A stretch of 50,983 nucleotides of DNA from contig CAIPZV010000074.1 in the NCBI GenBank assembly GCA_903869595.1, positions 1 through 50,983 of the forward strand, read 5' to 3'. Of this stretch, positions 26,478 through 34,675 are shown piece by piece. The position numbers and the translations under genes are program-made. The notes below the pieces were generated by a model, which was not told the DNA's origin, ran no database searches, and worked only from the letters and a program-made list of their open reading frames with translations. Positions within the stretch are counted from its first letter, which is position 1, and each line of letters opens with the position of its first letter. The DNA is from an uncultured beta proteobacterium. Its GTDB lineage: Bacteria; Pseudomonadota; Gammaproteobacteria; Burkholderiales; Burkholderiaceae_C.

Positions 26478-26915
26478 ATGCATAGCAAAAAGAAGAAGTT
26501 ACTCCAGCATCTGCGTACCGAAGTCTTTTGTCGATTGGGCGTATCTCCAGTTCACGGCATTGGCGTATTTGCGATTCGCGATATTTCCAAAGGCTCCAAA
26601 CCCCTGAAGTCGCGTCTGAAGCTGCATGAAATTAAATTCAACCACGCCGAGGTCAGTTCCCTGCCTCCACAGGTGCGCAAAGAGTTGGACATGTTCTGCT
26701 ACTACGACAAGCACCATATGCTGATTCCGGCCATTGGCATGAATGCCATGAATATGTCGGTGTACCTGAACCACTCCAAAACGCCCAACCTCAAAATGCG
26801 CAAAGATGGTGTGTTGCTGGCCCTGCGCGACATCAAGCAGGACGAAGAATTGGTCATGGACTATGACGACAGCTTTGGCGAAGTCCACACCTTCGGGCCT
26901 GGGTCCGACGACTGA
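26478..26915 (+). CDS. SET-domain protein (putative lysine methyltransferase)
   Basis: A 145-residue bacterial SET-domain protein. The N-terminal HGIGVFAIRDISKG strand, the YLNHSKTPNL motif (equivalent to NHxxxPN, SAM-binding and pseudoknot) and the RDIKQDEELVMDYDDSF segment (catalytic Tyr) are all present. No cysteine-rich post-SET region is seen. Family members methylate lysines on proteins; the substrate here is unknown. The start at ATG 26478 is followed by a Lys-rich stretch (HSKKKKLLQH). It is a single-gene unit closed by a strong terminator. Confidence 0.87.
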   Translation: MHSKKKKLLQHLRTEVFCRLGVSPVHGIGVFAIRDISKGSKPLKSRLKLHEIKFNHAEVSSLPPQVRKELDMFCYYDKHHMLIPAIGMNAMNMSVYLNHSKTPNLKMRKDGVLLALRDIKQDEELVMDYDDSFGEVHTFGPGSDD

Positions 26916-26937
26916 GGGCGGCTTTCCCGCAGGCGCA

Positions 26938-26967
26938 AAAAAACCGGCTTGCAGGCCGGTTTTTTTA
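26938..26967. terminator. Bidirectional rho-independent terminator
   Basis: AAAACCGGC and GCCGGTTTT arms with a short TTGCAG loop region carry an A-run before and a T-run after. It works for the SET gene on the plus strand and for the convergent gene ending at 26997 on the minus strand. Confidence 0.85.
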
Positions 26968-26996
26968 TGGATGCGAGCGGCCCAAGCCGCCTTGCT

Positions 26997-27872
26997 TTAG
27001 TCCGAGCGCATGCGATAGACCTGGTTCCAGTCTTCGGGCTTGAAATCCGTGTGCAAGGGCGAAGTGGGGTCCAGCGCCAAGGGATGGTCGGCGTCGGTCA
27101 TAGCCAGGGCAAAGATGGGCTCGTGGTCGGTCACGAACAGGGCTTTGTAGCCGTAGTCACCCACCGGCCCAAGGTTGTAATAGGCATAGCCCGCTTTTCG
27201 CGTCCAACGCGAGGCCAGCAAGCAGGCGTAAATGCCGGGCGAGCGGTTGCGGTATTCGGTATTCCACTGGCAAAAACTGCCATACACCTGATCGCGCTCG
27301 GGCATGACGATAGACACATCACTGAGCACCAAGTCGCCGTTCTCGGCATGCGCTTGGATGATCAGCACATCGAGGTTTTGCACATAGTCCACAAAACCGG
27401 CAATCTCCTGGTCGTGGATTTCGTAGGCGGTGAAATGCTCACGCCCCAGATCAAACACGTCGGCCACCGTCAGGTCGCGGCCAGGCACCACGCGCTCGGT
27501 CACGGTAAAGCTGCGGCACAGCTTGTCGAGTTCTTTGAACTTGCGGGCGCGCCGCTCGTCGGTCCAAAAGTCAGGCGAACCGGCGTGCACCAGGCCGTAT
27601 TTGTCGTTGATCGGCACGCCATAGTTGCCTTCGGGCGGCAGGGCATAGACGATGAATGGCTTTTGCGCCGCCGCCAGCATCTGGGGCGTCACATCAATAT
27701 AGGGGCACAGGCCGTCCCAGCGACTGGTGTAGTACTTGGTTTGCTCATGGAAGCTTTCCACACACAGGTTCTCGGGGGTCCAAGTCTGGTGTGCCAGTGG
27801 TTGCACGTCGTTGTGGTCGAAACCATTGAGTGCTTCGTGGTAGTTGGCGGAGGTGTACAGATCAGTCATCAT
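26997..27872 (-). CDS. Uncharacterised ATE/GNAT-like protein
   Basis: A 291-residue cytoplasmic protein that I do not recognise by name. The C-terminal third (IYACLLASRWTRKAGYAYYN, then LGPVGDYGYKALF) resembles the C-terminal half of arginyl/leucyl-tRNA-protein transferases (ATE/Bpt), where the pattern is Y-L-G-Y-W-I...K-x-x-Y-K-A-x-F. That fold is GNAT-like, so amino-acyl transfer is a possibility. The N-terminal cysteines of ATE enzymes are not present. The start is ATG 27872 with AAGGAA upstream. It lies 18 bp after the YkgJ-family gene and may be cotranscribed. Confidence 0.7.
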   Translation of the reverse strand: MMTDLYTSANYHEALNGFDHNDVQPLAHQTWTPENLCVESFHEQTKYYTSRWDGLCPYIDVTPQMLAAAQKPFIVYALPPEGNYGVPINDKYGLVHAGSPDFWTDERRARKFKELDKLCRSFTVTERVVPGRDLTVADVFDLGREHFTAYEIHDQEIAGFVDYVQNLDVLIIQAHAENGDLVLSDVSIVMPERDQVYGSFCQWNTEYRNRSPGIYACLLASRWTRKAGYAYYNLGPVGDYGYKALFVTDHEPIFALAMTDADHPLALDPTSPLHTDFKPEDWNQVYRMRSD

Positions 27873-27890
27873 GGGCTTGGGTTCCTTTGG

Positions 27891-28388
27891 CTATGCCTTG
27901 GCTTGCAAGGGTTGCAGATCAAAGTAGTCAGAGTCGATGCGGTAGTTTTCGCGCAAAAACGCCGCATCACTGGCGTGCAGTGCCTTGATAGCACTGTGCA
28001 TCGAGGCCAAATGCGCGGAGGCCTCGCTGTGGGGGTTGGACAGCTGACGCTGGTATTCCGGCATCAAGGGGCAATCGCTGTCGTAGTAAAACTTTTTTTG
28101 CTTGGGGTGGTAGGCCAGCGGGTAGAGCTTGCAGCTCAGTGGCTTGTCGTCGTCGAGGGTGCAGCCCTGGTCGCCTAAGTGGGTGCACTGCGTCTCTATG
28201 CATACGCTGCCCATCGCCTTTTTTTCAGTGGCGGTGAGGGTAATGTCCAATGGTGGAAAGCCGGGTTCTATGTGGCAGCACTGTCTGCACTGCGCGCAAT
28301 GGTCAAACAGCACGGTGGCGTCCGACAGTTGAAGTGCCACATTTGCGGCGGAATTTAGAGGACACAGATCCGTTGCGCAATATCGCAA
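27891..28388 (-). CDS. YkgJ-family cysteine cluster protein
   Basis: A protein of up to 165 residues with the YkgJ/UPF0153 pattern: FDHCAQCRQCCHIEPGFPP near the N-terminus, then ETQCTHLGDQGCTLDDDKPL and SCKLYPLAYHP. The cysteines (C-x2-C-x2-CC ... C ... C ... C) probably bind an Fe-S cluster or zinc. The function of the family is unknown. The start is unclear: TTG 28388 or GTG 28340 are the available codons, and neither has a strong ribosome-binding site. Confidence 0.82.
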   Translation of the reverse strand: MRYCATDLCPLNSAANVALQLSDATVLFDHCAQCRQCCHIEPGFPPLDITLTATEKKAMGSVCIETQCTHLGDQGCTLDDDKPLSCKLYPLAYHPKQKKFYYDSDCPLMPEYQRQLSNPHSEASAHLASMHSAIKALHASDAAFLRENYRIDSDYFDLQPLQAKA

Positions 28389-28798
28389 AGTCTGAGTTAG
28401 TGCAATCGGGCAAGGCCTGCAACTCTTTTTCCAACATACTCGTTTTTTGGGACCTAATCGTCTAGGTGCTAATAGTATGCGCGATTTTTACACGACTTAC
28501 ACACTTTTGTCACACTTTTGAAAATTTTTTTCAAACTATTTCAAGCGCGAAAAATCAATCACACAGCAAAACTGCAAGTGCGAATATGGCTTGCTTTTCA
28601 ACACCACGACCCGATTATCAAAGCAACAAATCATGCGGGCCTGCACATTGGTGACATGCATGTGCCGCGCTGCGCATCAGGCATACCGGTAAGCTCACTT
28701 TGTTTTTGCAAAGCAAGCTTACGACCAGGTTCCTGTAGCTGCAAACGGCGAAGGCTTAGACTGCGCGCCACTAGCAACCCGTGCACCGCGCAAACACT
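28389..28798. other. 410-bp intergenic region, AT-rich centre
   Basis: No credible gene is seen. The centre is AT-rich relative to its surroundings. It contains ACACTTTTG twice (28501-28509 and 28512-28520, 11-bp period) and an 8-bp inverted repeat TTTGAAAA/TTTTCAAA at 28517-28535. Both could be protein-binding sites near the divergent promoters of the YkgJ and NRDE genes. The frames across it give Cys/Arg-rich translations typical of non-coding DNA. Confidence 0.5.
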
Positions 28799-29557
28799 AT
28801 GTGCCTTATCGCTTGGAACTGGCAACCGGATACGGATCAGCCGCTCTTGCTCATCGCTAATCGCGACGAGTACTACGCGCGGCCCACGCTGCCATTGCAC
28901 CATTGGGCTGACGCGCCCATCAGCGCGGGCAAAGACTTGCAAGCTGGTGGCACCTGGTTGGGCCTTGCACCCGGTGGCCGCATGGCGGCGCTGACCAATG
29001 TGCGCGATATGCGCAACCAACGCGCGGATGCGCCATCGCGCGGCTCGCTGGTCAGCAATTTTTTGAGTGGGCAGAGCAGCGCGCTGGAATACTTGCAAAG
29101 CATTGCGGCAAGCGCCGCGCAGTACAACGCCTTCAACCTCTTGGTCTATGACGGGCAGACCTTGCTAGGCTTTGAAAGCCAGGGCGCGCGCATCGTGCCT
29201 ATGCAGCCTGGTGTCGCCGCCGTTTCCAACGCCGGTTTTGATACGCCCTGGCCCAAGCTGCTGGCGCTCAAAAGCGGGCTGCAAGATTGGATGGCGCAGC
29301 AGGCCGCGACGCAGGCGCGTAGCCAGGAGGCCTTGTTTGAATTATTGGCCCACGACCAGCCCGCGCCCGATGCGCAACTGCCTGACACCGGCATTCCCAT
29401 AGAGCGCGAGCGAGCGCTGTCCTGCGCCTTCATCCGCAGCAGCGACTATGGCACCCGCGCCAGTAGCCTTGTCATGCTGCGGCGCAACACCGCGCGCTTT
29501 GTCGAGCGCAGTTTTGACGCGCGAGGCCGTACCGGCGAAGTCAGCCTGGATATCTAA
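28799..29557 (+). CDS. NRDE family protein (TANGO2-like)
   Basis: A 252-residue protein of the NRDE/TANGO2 family, named for the Asn-Arg-Asp-Glu motif seen here in LLLIANRDEYYARPT. It opens with MCLIAWNW, where Cys2 could be an N-terminal nucleophile after Met removal. The AGGTWLGLAPGGRMAALTNV segment and SRGSLVSNFL are also typical. Eukaryotic TANGO2 is linked to haem and lipid handling; the bacterial role is not settled. The start is ATG 28799 so that Cys is residue 2. Confidence 0.9.
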   Translation: MCLIAWNWQPDTDQPLLLIANRDEYYARPTLPLHHWADAPISAGKDLQAGGTWLGLAPGGRMAALTNVRDMRNQRADAPSRGSLVSNFLSGQSSALEYLQSIAASAAQYNAFNLLVYDGQTLLGFESQGARIVPMQPGVAAVSNAGFDTPWPKLLALKSGLQDWMAQQAATQARSQEALFELLAHDQPAPDAQLPDTGIPIERERALSCAFIRSSDYGTRASSLVMLRRNTARFVERSFDARGRTGEVSLDI

Positions 29558-29570
29558 GCGACGCCACTCC

Positions 29571-29607
29571 CGTCACTGCGAGTCGCGATAGCGACGCGGC
29601 AGTCCAT
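29571..29607. repeat. Dispersed repeat-like palindromic element
   Basis: CGTCACTGCGAG, a GTCGC-GATA-GCGAC hairpin, then CGCGGCAGTCCATG closely resembles the widespread bacterial repeat that begins CGTCATTGCGAG and ends GGCAATCC. Only one copy is seen in the window. It lies between the NRDE gene and the restriction-modification gene, at the left edge of the accessory island. Confidence 0.5.
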
Positions 29608-29742
29608 GTATGCGTGCGGCAAGGCCCCAGCCGTACAAATGCCCCTTGCACTAGACAAGCTGCCAGCCATCGCCTAACCCGCTAACGACAACCATTTTCA
29701 AAAAGGCAATAATCGCCGCTCATCAACAGGGATGCAGCAGCG

Positions 29743-32700
29743 ATGACGGTCACGCTCAACAAAGACGAGATATTGCAACGGGCCAACGGCTTTATGCGCG
29801 AATTTTCCGATGCGCATTACGAAATGGGCGAGGCACAAAACTTCATCCGGGGTTTGTGCGAGGTGTTTGGCTTTTCTAACAAGCGCATGGTCAGCTTTGA
29901 GCAGCGCGTCAAAAAGCTGGGCGGCAAAAGCGGGCGCATCGACGGTTTTTACCCCGGCAAGCTGCTGATCGAAATGAAATCGCGTGGCGAAGACCTGGAC
30001 AAAGCCTTCACCCAAGCCACCCAATACCTGCCCGGCCTGCCCGAAGCCGAGCTGCCGGACTACTGCCTGGTCAGTGACTTTGAAAACCTGCACCTCTACG
30101 ACCTGTCGGCGCATGCACCGCCACTCAAGCACAAGCTGCCCGACTTTGCCAAATACATAGATAGCTACCTGTTTCTGGCCGACTACGAACCGCAGGCCCA
30201 AAAAGACCAGATCGCGGTGGACGAAAGCGCCGCCCGCAAGATCGCCCAGCTGCACGACGCCATGCGCGCGGGCGGCTACACCGGCGAAGACTTGCAGCGC
30301 TATCTGGTGCGTCTGCTGTTTTGCCTGTTTGCCGAAGACACCGGCATCTTTCAGCGCCGGGGCGACTTTGCCCGCTACATCCGCCAGCACACCCGCGAAG
30401 ATGCCACCGACCTGGACAGCGCGCTGCAGCGCCTGTTTGACGCGCTCAACCGCCCGCCCGAAAAACGCCCGCGCCACCTGCCGCACGCGCTGGAGATATT
30501 TCCCTACATCAACGGCAGCGTGTTTGATGGCCAACTGGCGCCGTGCTACTTTCAGCCGCAAGCGCGCCAGGTGCTGCTGGACTGCGCAGAGAACTTTGAT
30601 TGGTCGGACATCAGCCCGGCCATCTTCGGGTCTTTGTTTCAGGCGGTTATCCACCATGACGACGAAGGCGTCACCGGCAAAAGCAGCAAGCGGCGCGAGC
30701 TGGGCGCGCACTACACCAGCGAGACCAATATCTTGCGCGTGATCGGCCCGCTGTTTTTGGACGAGCTTAAAGCCCAGTTTGCCCAGGCGCGCACGCAGGG
30801 CGGCAGCGTGGCCAAGCTGCAAGCACTGCTCCAGCGCCTGCGCAGCCTGAACTGGCTGGACCCAGCCTGCGGCTGCGGCAATTTTTTGGTCATCGCCTAC
30901 CGCGAAATCCGCCGCCTGGAACTGGACGTGGTCGAAACCCTGCAAGCCATAGACCGACGCAATGGCGGCGTGTCGTACACGCTGGACGCCAAAGAGTTTG
31001 ACTACATCCAGTGCGATGTACACCAGTTTCATGGCATCGAGATCGAGCCCAGCGCCGCGCATATCGCCACCGTCGCCCTGTGGCTGACCGACCACCAAGA
31101 AAACCTGCGCGCCAGCCGCGCCCTGGGCGGCAATTTCAACCGCCTGCCGCTGGTGCGCCGCGCCAACATCGTGTGCGGCAATGCGCTGACGCTGGATTGG
31201 GCCAGCGTGTTGTTGCCGGAGCTGTGTGACTATGTGATGGGGAATCCGCCGTTTGTTGGAAAAAAAGAGAAAGGCAGGGACCAAAAAGCTGCCTTTGACG
31301 CGACCCTGGCGACCCTTCACGGTGGCGGCGTTCTCGATTTTGTGGCTGCTTGGTACGTGAAAGCAGCGCTGTATTTGCGCGATGGCGCTGTCCGCTTGGG
31401 CCAATCTGCGCTTCAACTAGCGCCTCAGACCGGGCATGCGCTTAACGAGCCCAAATTCAAAACGCTCCAAGTGAACGCAAGCGGAACCGCCAATGGGGTA
31501 CGCCGCCGCAAACCCAACGGCCCGGCGGCGATCGCGTCACGAGTACCGGATACGACTGCGGCCCCGCTACACGCACGCACCCGCTGCGCCTTTGTTTCCA
31601 CCAACAGCATCACCCAAGGAGAACAAGTGGGCGTGCTTTGGGGTTGGATGCTGGCGCAAGGGATGAAGATTCAGTTTGCCCACCGCAGTTTTCAGTGGAA
31701 CAACGATGCCATCGGAGTTGCCGCCGTCCACTGCGTCATCATCGGCTTTGGCACAGACGACCTGCCTGGAAAAATCATTTTTGATTACCCGGACAAAAAA
31801 GGCAATCCAATAGCTATTCCGGCACACAAGATCAATCCGTATTTGGTTGACGCGCAGGATGTAGCGTTGCCAAGGCGAAGTCATAGCCTAAACAGCGCTG
31901 TTTCGATGACCTATGGAAGCATGGTCAATGACAACGGATACTTCATTTTGAGTGAGCAGGAACGATTGGCCTTGCTTGCCAGTGACCCCCAACTTCTGCG
32001 CTTTATCCGTCCGTTTATGGGCGGGCAAGAATTCTTGAACAATGAAAGGCGCTGGTGCCTGTGGTTAGAAAAAATTACGCCATCGGAATTGAAGGCTTCT
32101 AAACAATTGCTGCAGCGGGTAGAGGCGGTGAGGCAATTTAGGCGCGCTAGCGGTCGTGCCGCCACGCAAAAGTTGGCACTCACCCCAAGCCTTTTCGGCG
32201 AAAACCGTCAACCCGACACTAAGTATTTACTGCTACCAAAGGTTTCATCAGAAAACCGGGAATACATGCCGATTGGCTTTATGAGCCCCGAAACAGTGGC
32301 TAACGGTAGTGCTCTTGTAGTGGCAAACGCCACCTTGCATACCTTCGGGGTGTTGCAATCCGCAATGCATATGGCTTGGATGCGAATTACCGCCGGTCGT
32401 ATGAAAAGTGACTACCAGTATTCCGTAGGCATCGTGTACAACAATTTCCCTTGGCCTGACCTGCGCGCTAAATCCTCCAACGCCTCCGACAAAAAACGCG
32501 TCGCCATCGAAGCCGCCGCCCAGGCCGTACTAGACGCCCGTGCCGCCCATCCCGGCGCGACCCTTGCCGATCTGTATCACCGCGTAGCGATGCCCCCCAA
32601 CCTGCGCAAAGCCCACCAACAACTAGACAAAGCCGTGGACAGCGCCTACGCCTACCCCGGCCCCCCGGACGACGCGGGGAGGGTGGCGTTTTTGTTTGAT

Positions 32701-32748
32701 TTGTATGAAAACCTGATTGGACCTGCGAACCCGGCTGAAAATAATTGA
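29743..32748 (+). CDS. Type IIL restriction-modification enzyme, MmeI-like
   Basis: Single-chain restriction endonuclease, adenine methyltransferase and specificity subunit, 1001 residues. The N-terminal PD-(D/E)xK nuclease shows Asp67, Glu77 and Lys79 in GRIDGFYPGKLLIEMKSRG. A helical linker follows. Methyltransferase motif I is LDPACGCGNFLVIAYRE (Asp373) and motif IV is MGNPPFVGKK (Asn501), giving N6-adenine methylation. A target-recognition region fills about residues 680-900. Residues 547-612 are an extra block compared with what I know of the family. MmeI-type enzymes methylate one strand only and cut about 20 bases away. The start is ATG 29743. Confidence 0.9.
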   Translation: MTVTLNKDEILQRANGFMREFSDAHYEMGEAQNFIRGLCEVFGFSNKRMVSFEQRVKKLGGKSGRIDGFYPGKLLIEMKSRGEDLDKAFTQATQYLPGLPEAELPDYCLVSDFENLHLYDLSAHAPPLKHKLPDFAKYIDSYLFLADYEPQAQKDQIAVDESAARKIAQLHDAMRAGGYTGEDLQRYLVRLLFCLFAEDTGIFQRRGDFARYIRQHTREDATDLDSALQRLFDALNRPPEKRPRHLPHALEIFPYINGSVFDGQLAPCYFQPQARQVLLDCAENFDWSDISPAIFGSLFQAVIHHDDEGVTGKSSKRRELGAHYTSETNILRVIGPLFLDELKAQFAQARTQGGSVAKLQALLQRLRSLNWLDPACGCGNFLVIAYREIRRLELDVVETLQAIDRRNGGVSYTLDAKEFDYIQCDVHQFHGIEIEPSAAHIATVALWLTDHQENLRASRALGGNFNRLPLVRRANIVCGNALTLDWASVLLPELCDYVMGNPPFVGKKEKGRDQKAAFDATLATLHGGGVLDFVAAWYVKAALYLRDGAVRLGQSALQLAPQTGHALNEPKFKTLQVNASGTANGVRRRKPNGPAAIASRVPDTTAAPLHARTRCAFVSTNSITQGEQVGVLWGWMLAQGMKIQFAHRSFQWNNDAIGVAAVHCVIIGFGTDDLPGKIIFDYPDKKGNPIAIPAHKINPYLVDAQDVALPRRSHSLNSAVSMTYGSMVNDNGYFILSEQERLALLASDPQLLRFIRPFMGGQEFLNNERRWCLWLEKITPSELKASKQLLQRVEAVRQFRRASGRAATQKLALTPSLFGENRQPDTKYLLLPKVSSENREYMPIGFMSPETVANGSALVVANATLHTFGVLQSAMHMAWMRITAGRMKSDYQYSVGIVYNNFPWPDLRAKSSNASDKKRVAIEAAAQAVLDARAAHPGATLADLYHRVAMPPNLRKAHQQLDKAVDSAYAYPGPPDDAGRVAFLFDLYENLIGPANPAENN

Positions 32749-32760
32749 GGAACTTTAGAA

Positions 32761-34029
32761 ATGGAAAGCTTACTTACGGCGAAAGAGTTGGCGCAGTTAG
32801 AGCAACCTTTCAGAGACATTTTTTCGGATGGCGAACGTGGGCGCCCGGACAATGTGACGGGATTTGGCGCATTTGAATTAGCAAAACATGGCGCCTTAGT
32901 TTGGAATAAATGGCGCACATTGTTTCCCGTTCAAAAATGGGAAAAATTGCATTTTTTATTCCCTGCCAATAATGATGAATTTAATTTTTCAAAATTTAAT
33001 TTCCCTAGAAATATTTCCTTTGAGCATTGCCGATTTTATAACAAAGTATTTTTCAACGAAGCAGTGTTTGCAGGTGACGTTACATTTACTGAGACGGTAT
33101 TTTCAGAGGATGTTGATTTCTCAAACGCAGTATTTCAAGGTGCTGCAAACTTCAAGGGAACGATTTGGGTCAAGAGTAAATGTGGCACTTTTAAAGAGAC
33201 GAAATTCCTTGCGATTGCTGACTTCAGCGCGACTAGTTGGCACGCATATAAAAAAAAATTAGAACCGGGTGCCTACGATAATTCTAACTATGCTCTTTAC
33301 TATGATAAGAGGGGGATGAATACAGAGGTGTTACCACATCTAGACTTTACAAAGGCAACATTCCTAGGAAGAGCAATTTTTGATGGACGCGAGTTTTCGT
33401 CTTTAAGGCTCGAAAATACTGTTTTCCATAAAGCGCCCGAATTCATCGGTTCAAAACTTCATCATCGAACATTGCTGAAGAATACAAAATTTCCCAAAGA
33501 GTTTGGTTATGCGGTTAATGAATACAGGGTATTAAAAAATGCATTTGCAGAATTAAAGAATACGCGTCAAGAGCTGCGGTTTTTTCGCAGGGAAATGCAA
33601 GAGGAGATGCATAACGCCAATGGTAGCCTCCGGCGTTGGCTCCAAGCGTATCAATTTTTCAGCGATTTTGGATTTAGCGTTTGCCGTCCGTTAATGGGTT
33701 TGATTGCTTTATTTTTCATATCGTTGTCCGTATCATTACTTTTGGCATATCGAAATGAGATTGCAATTGCAGCTTCTCCTTCGCTAAAGGGCTCTTACTG
33801 GGAGTCCATTGATTGGGGCATGACATTCAAATATATTAGTTTTTCTTTTGGAAACGCACTCCCATTTTTCAGCGGCGGCAAGTTTGATAGCAATTTAATT
33901 TGCGAACTGTTTGGCACTGGTGCTGTACCCGAAGTCGTAAAGATCATCGCGCTTGGTCAGCAGTGCCTGTCCTTGGTGTTTTGGTTTCTCGTCGGCTTAG
34001 CCATTCGTAACAAGTTCAAGTTGAAGTGA
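32761..34029 (+). CDS. Pentapeptide-repeat protein with C-terminal membrane domain
   Basis: A 422-residue protein with pentapeptide (beta-helix) repeats at about residues 73-135, seen as Phe every fifth position (ISFEHCRFYNKVFFNEAVF), and a shorter patch near 195-225. A charged helical segment follows, then a hydrophobic helix at about 311-333, a pore-loop-like stretch (YISFSFGNALPFFSGGKF), and a last helix at 400-415. The layout resembles a two-helix channel with a cytoplasmic sensor. Base composition is clearly AT-richer than the neighbours, which suggests transfer. The gene starts 12 bp after the restriction enzyme gene, so a defence-linked role is an inference from context. Confidence 0.8.
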   Translation: MESLLTAKELAQLEQPFRDIFSDGERGRPDNVTGFGAFELAKHGALVWNKWRTLFPVQKWEKLHFLFPANNDEFNFSKFNFPRNISFEHCRFYNKVFFNEAVFAGDVTFTETVFSEDVDFSNAVFQGAANFKGTIWVKSKCGTFKETKFLAIADFSATSWHAYKKKLEPGAYDNSNYALYYDKRGMNTEVLPHLDFTKATFLGRAIFDGREFSSLRLENTVFHKAPEFIGSKLHHRTLLKNTKFPKEFGYAVNEYRVLKNAFAELKNTRQELRFFRREMQEEMHNANGSLRRWLQAYQFFSDFGFSVCRPLMGLIALFFISLSVSLLLAYRNEIAIAASPSLKGSYWESIDWGMTFKYISFSFGNALPFFSGGKFDSNLICELFGTGAVPEVVKIIALGQQCLSLVFWFLVGLAIRNKFKLK

Positions 34030-34037
34030 GGCTCAAT

Positions 34038-34670
34038 ATGTCCACCGCATCCCAAATCATCTACGTCCTAACGAACGCCGCCATGCCCGGGTTGATCAAA
34101 GTCGGCAAAACTACGCAGCTAGAAGTAAAAGACCGCATGAAGCAGCTTTACAGCACTGGTGTGCCGGTGCCATTTGAATGTGCGTTTGCCTGCCAGGTGA
34201 AGGATGCCACCGAGGTGGAAAAGGCGCTGCATGACGCGTTTAGCCCGCACCGTATCAATCCCAACCGTGAGTTTTTTGAGCTAGAGGCTGATCGCGTGAT
34301 CGCGATTTTGAAGTTGCTCAAGGTGCAGGACATTACCGCGCAGTTGGAACAGTCCATGGAGCAGGACACCAGCGCCTCGGACAAGCAGTCCGCCCAGGCC
34401 CTCAAGGACGCTCGGCGCCCTCGAATGGATTTCCATGCCCTAGGCATACCGGATGGCGCCGTGCTGGAATTCAAAGACGGTAGCGCGCAGGCTACGGTGC
34501 TGAATAACCGGCAAGTCTCATTCAATGGCGTCCCGTGCTCACTGACCGCCGCCACCCGCAGCGTGCTCGGCTTGCCCGCCAATTACCCGCTTCAGCCCAG
34601 CCCGCATTGGAGCTACCAGGGGCAGTTGCTGATAGATATGTATGAGGCGTTACACGAGGCGGGGGAGTAA
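34038..34670 (+). CDS. T5orf172 (GIY-YIG-like) protein with RAMA/DUF4357-like tail
   Basis: A 210-residue protein. Residues 1-95 match the T5orf172 domain, a branch of the GIY-YIG nuclease fold: IIYVLTNAAMPGLIKVGKTT, DRMKQLYSTGVPVPFECAFA, EVEKALHDAF and NREFFELEAD. Residues 130-208 (GIPDGAVLEFKDGSAQATVL, then a Phe-Asn-Gly strand and a W-S-Y-Q-G end) look like the DUF4357/RAMA module, predicted in the literature to read DNA adenine methylation. Together with the adjacent methyltransferase, this suggests a methylation-dependent nuclease. It starts at ATG 34038, eight bases after the pentapeptide gene. Confidence 0.8.
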   Translation: MSTASQIIYVLTNAAMPGLIKVGKTTQLEVKDRMKQLYSTGVPVPFECAFACQVKDATEVEKALHDAFSPHRINPNREFFELEADRVIAILKLLKVQDITAQLEQSMEQDTSASDKQSAQALKDARRPRMDFHALGIPDGAVLEFKDGSAQATVLNNRQVSFNGVPCSLTAATRSVLGLPANYPLQPSPHWSYQGQLLIDMYEALHEAGE

Positions 34671-34675
34671 GGCGT

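Noticed and set aside
26949..28178. 409-codon plus-strand ORF across the ATE-like and YkgJ genes
   Set aside because: Antisense shadow with no domain pattern; it also spans the gap between the two minus-strand genes.
29698..31416. 572-codon ORF on the minus strand opposite the restriction enzyme gene
   Set aside because: It is the antisense frame of a GC-rich gene; the plus-strand translation has nuclease and methyltransferase motifs and the minus frame has none.
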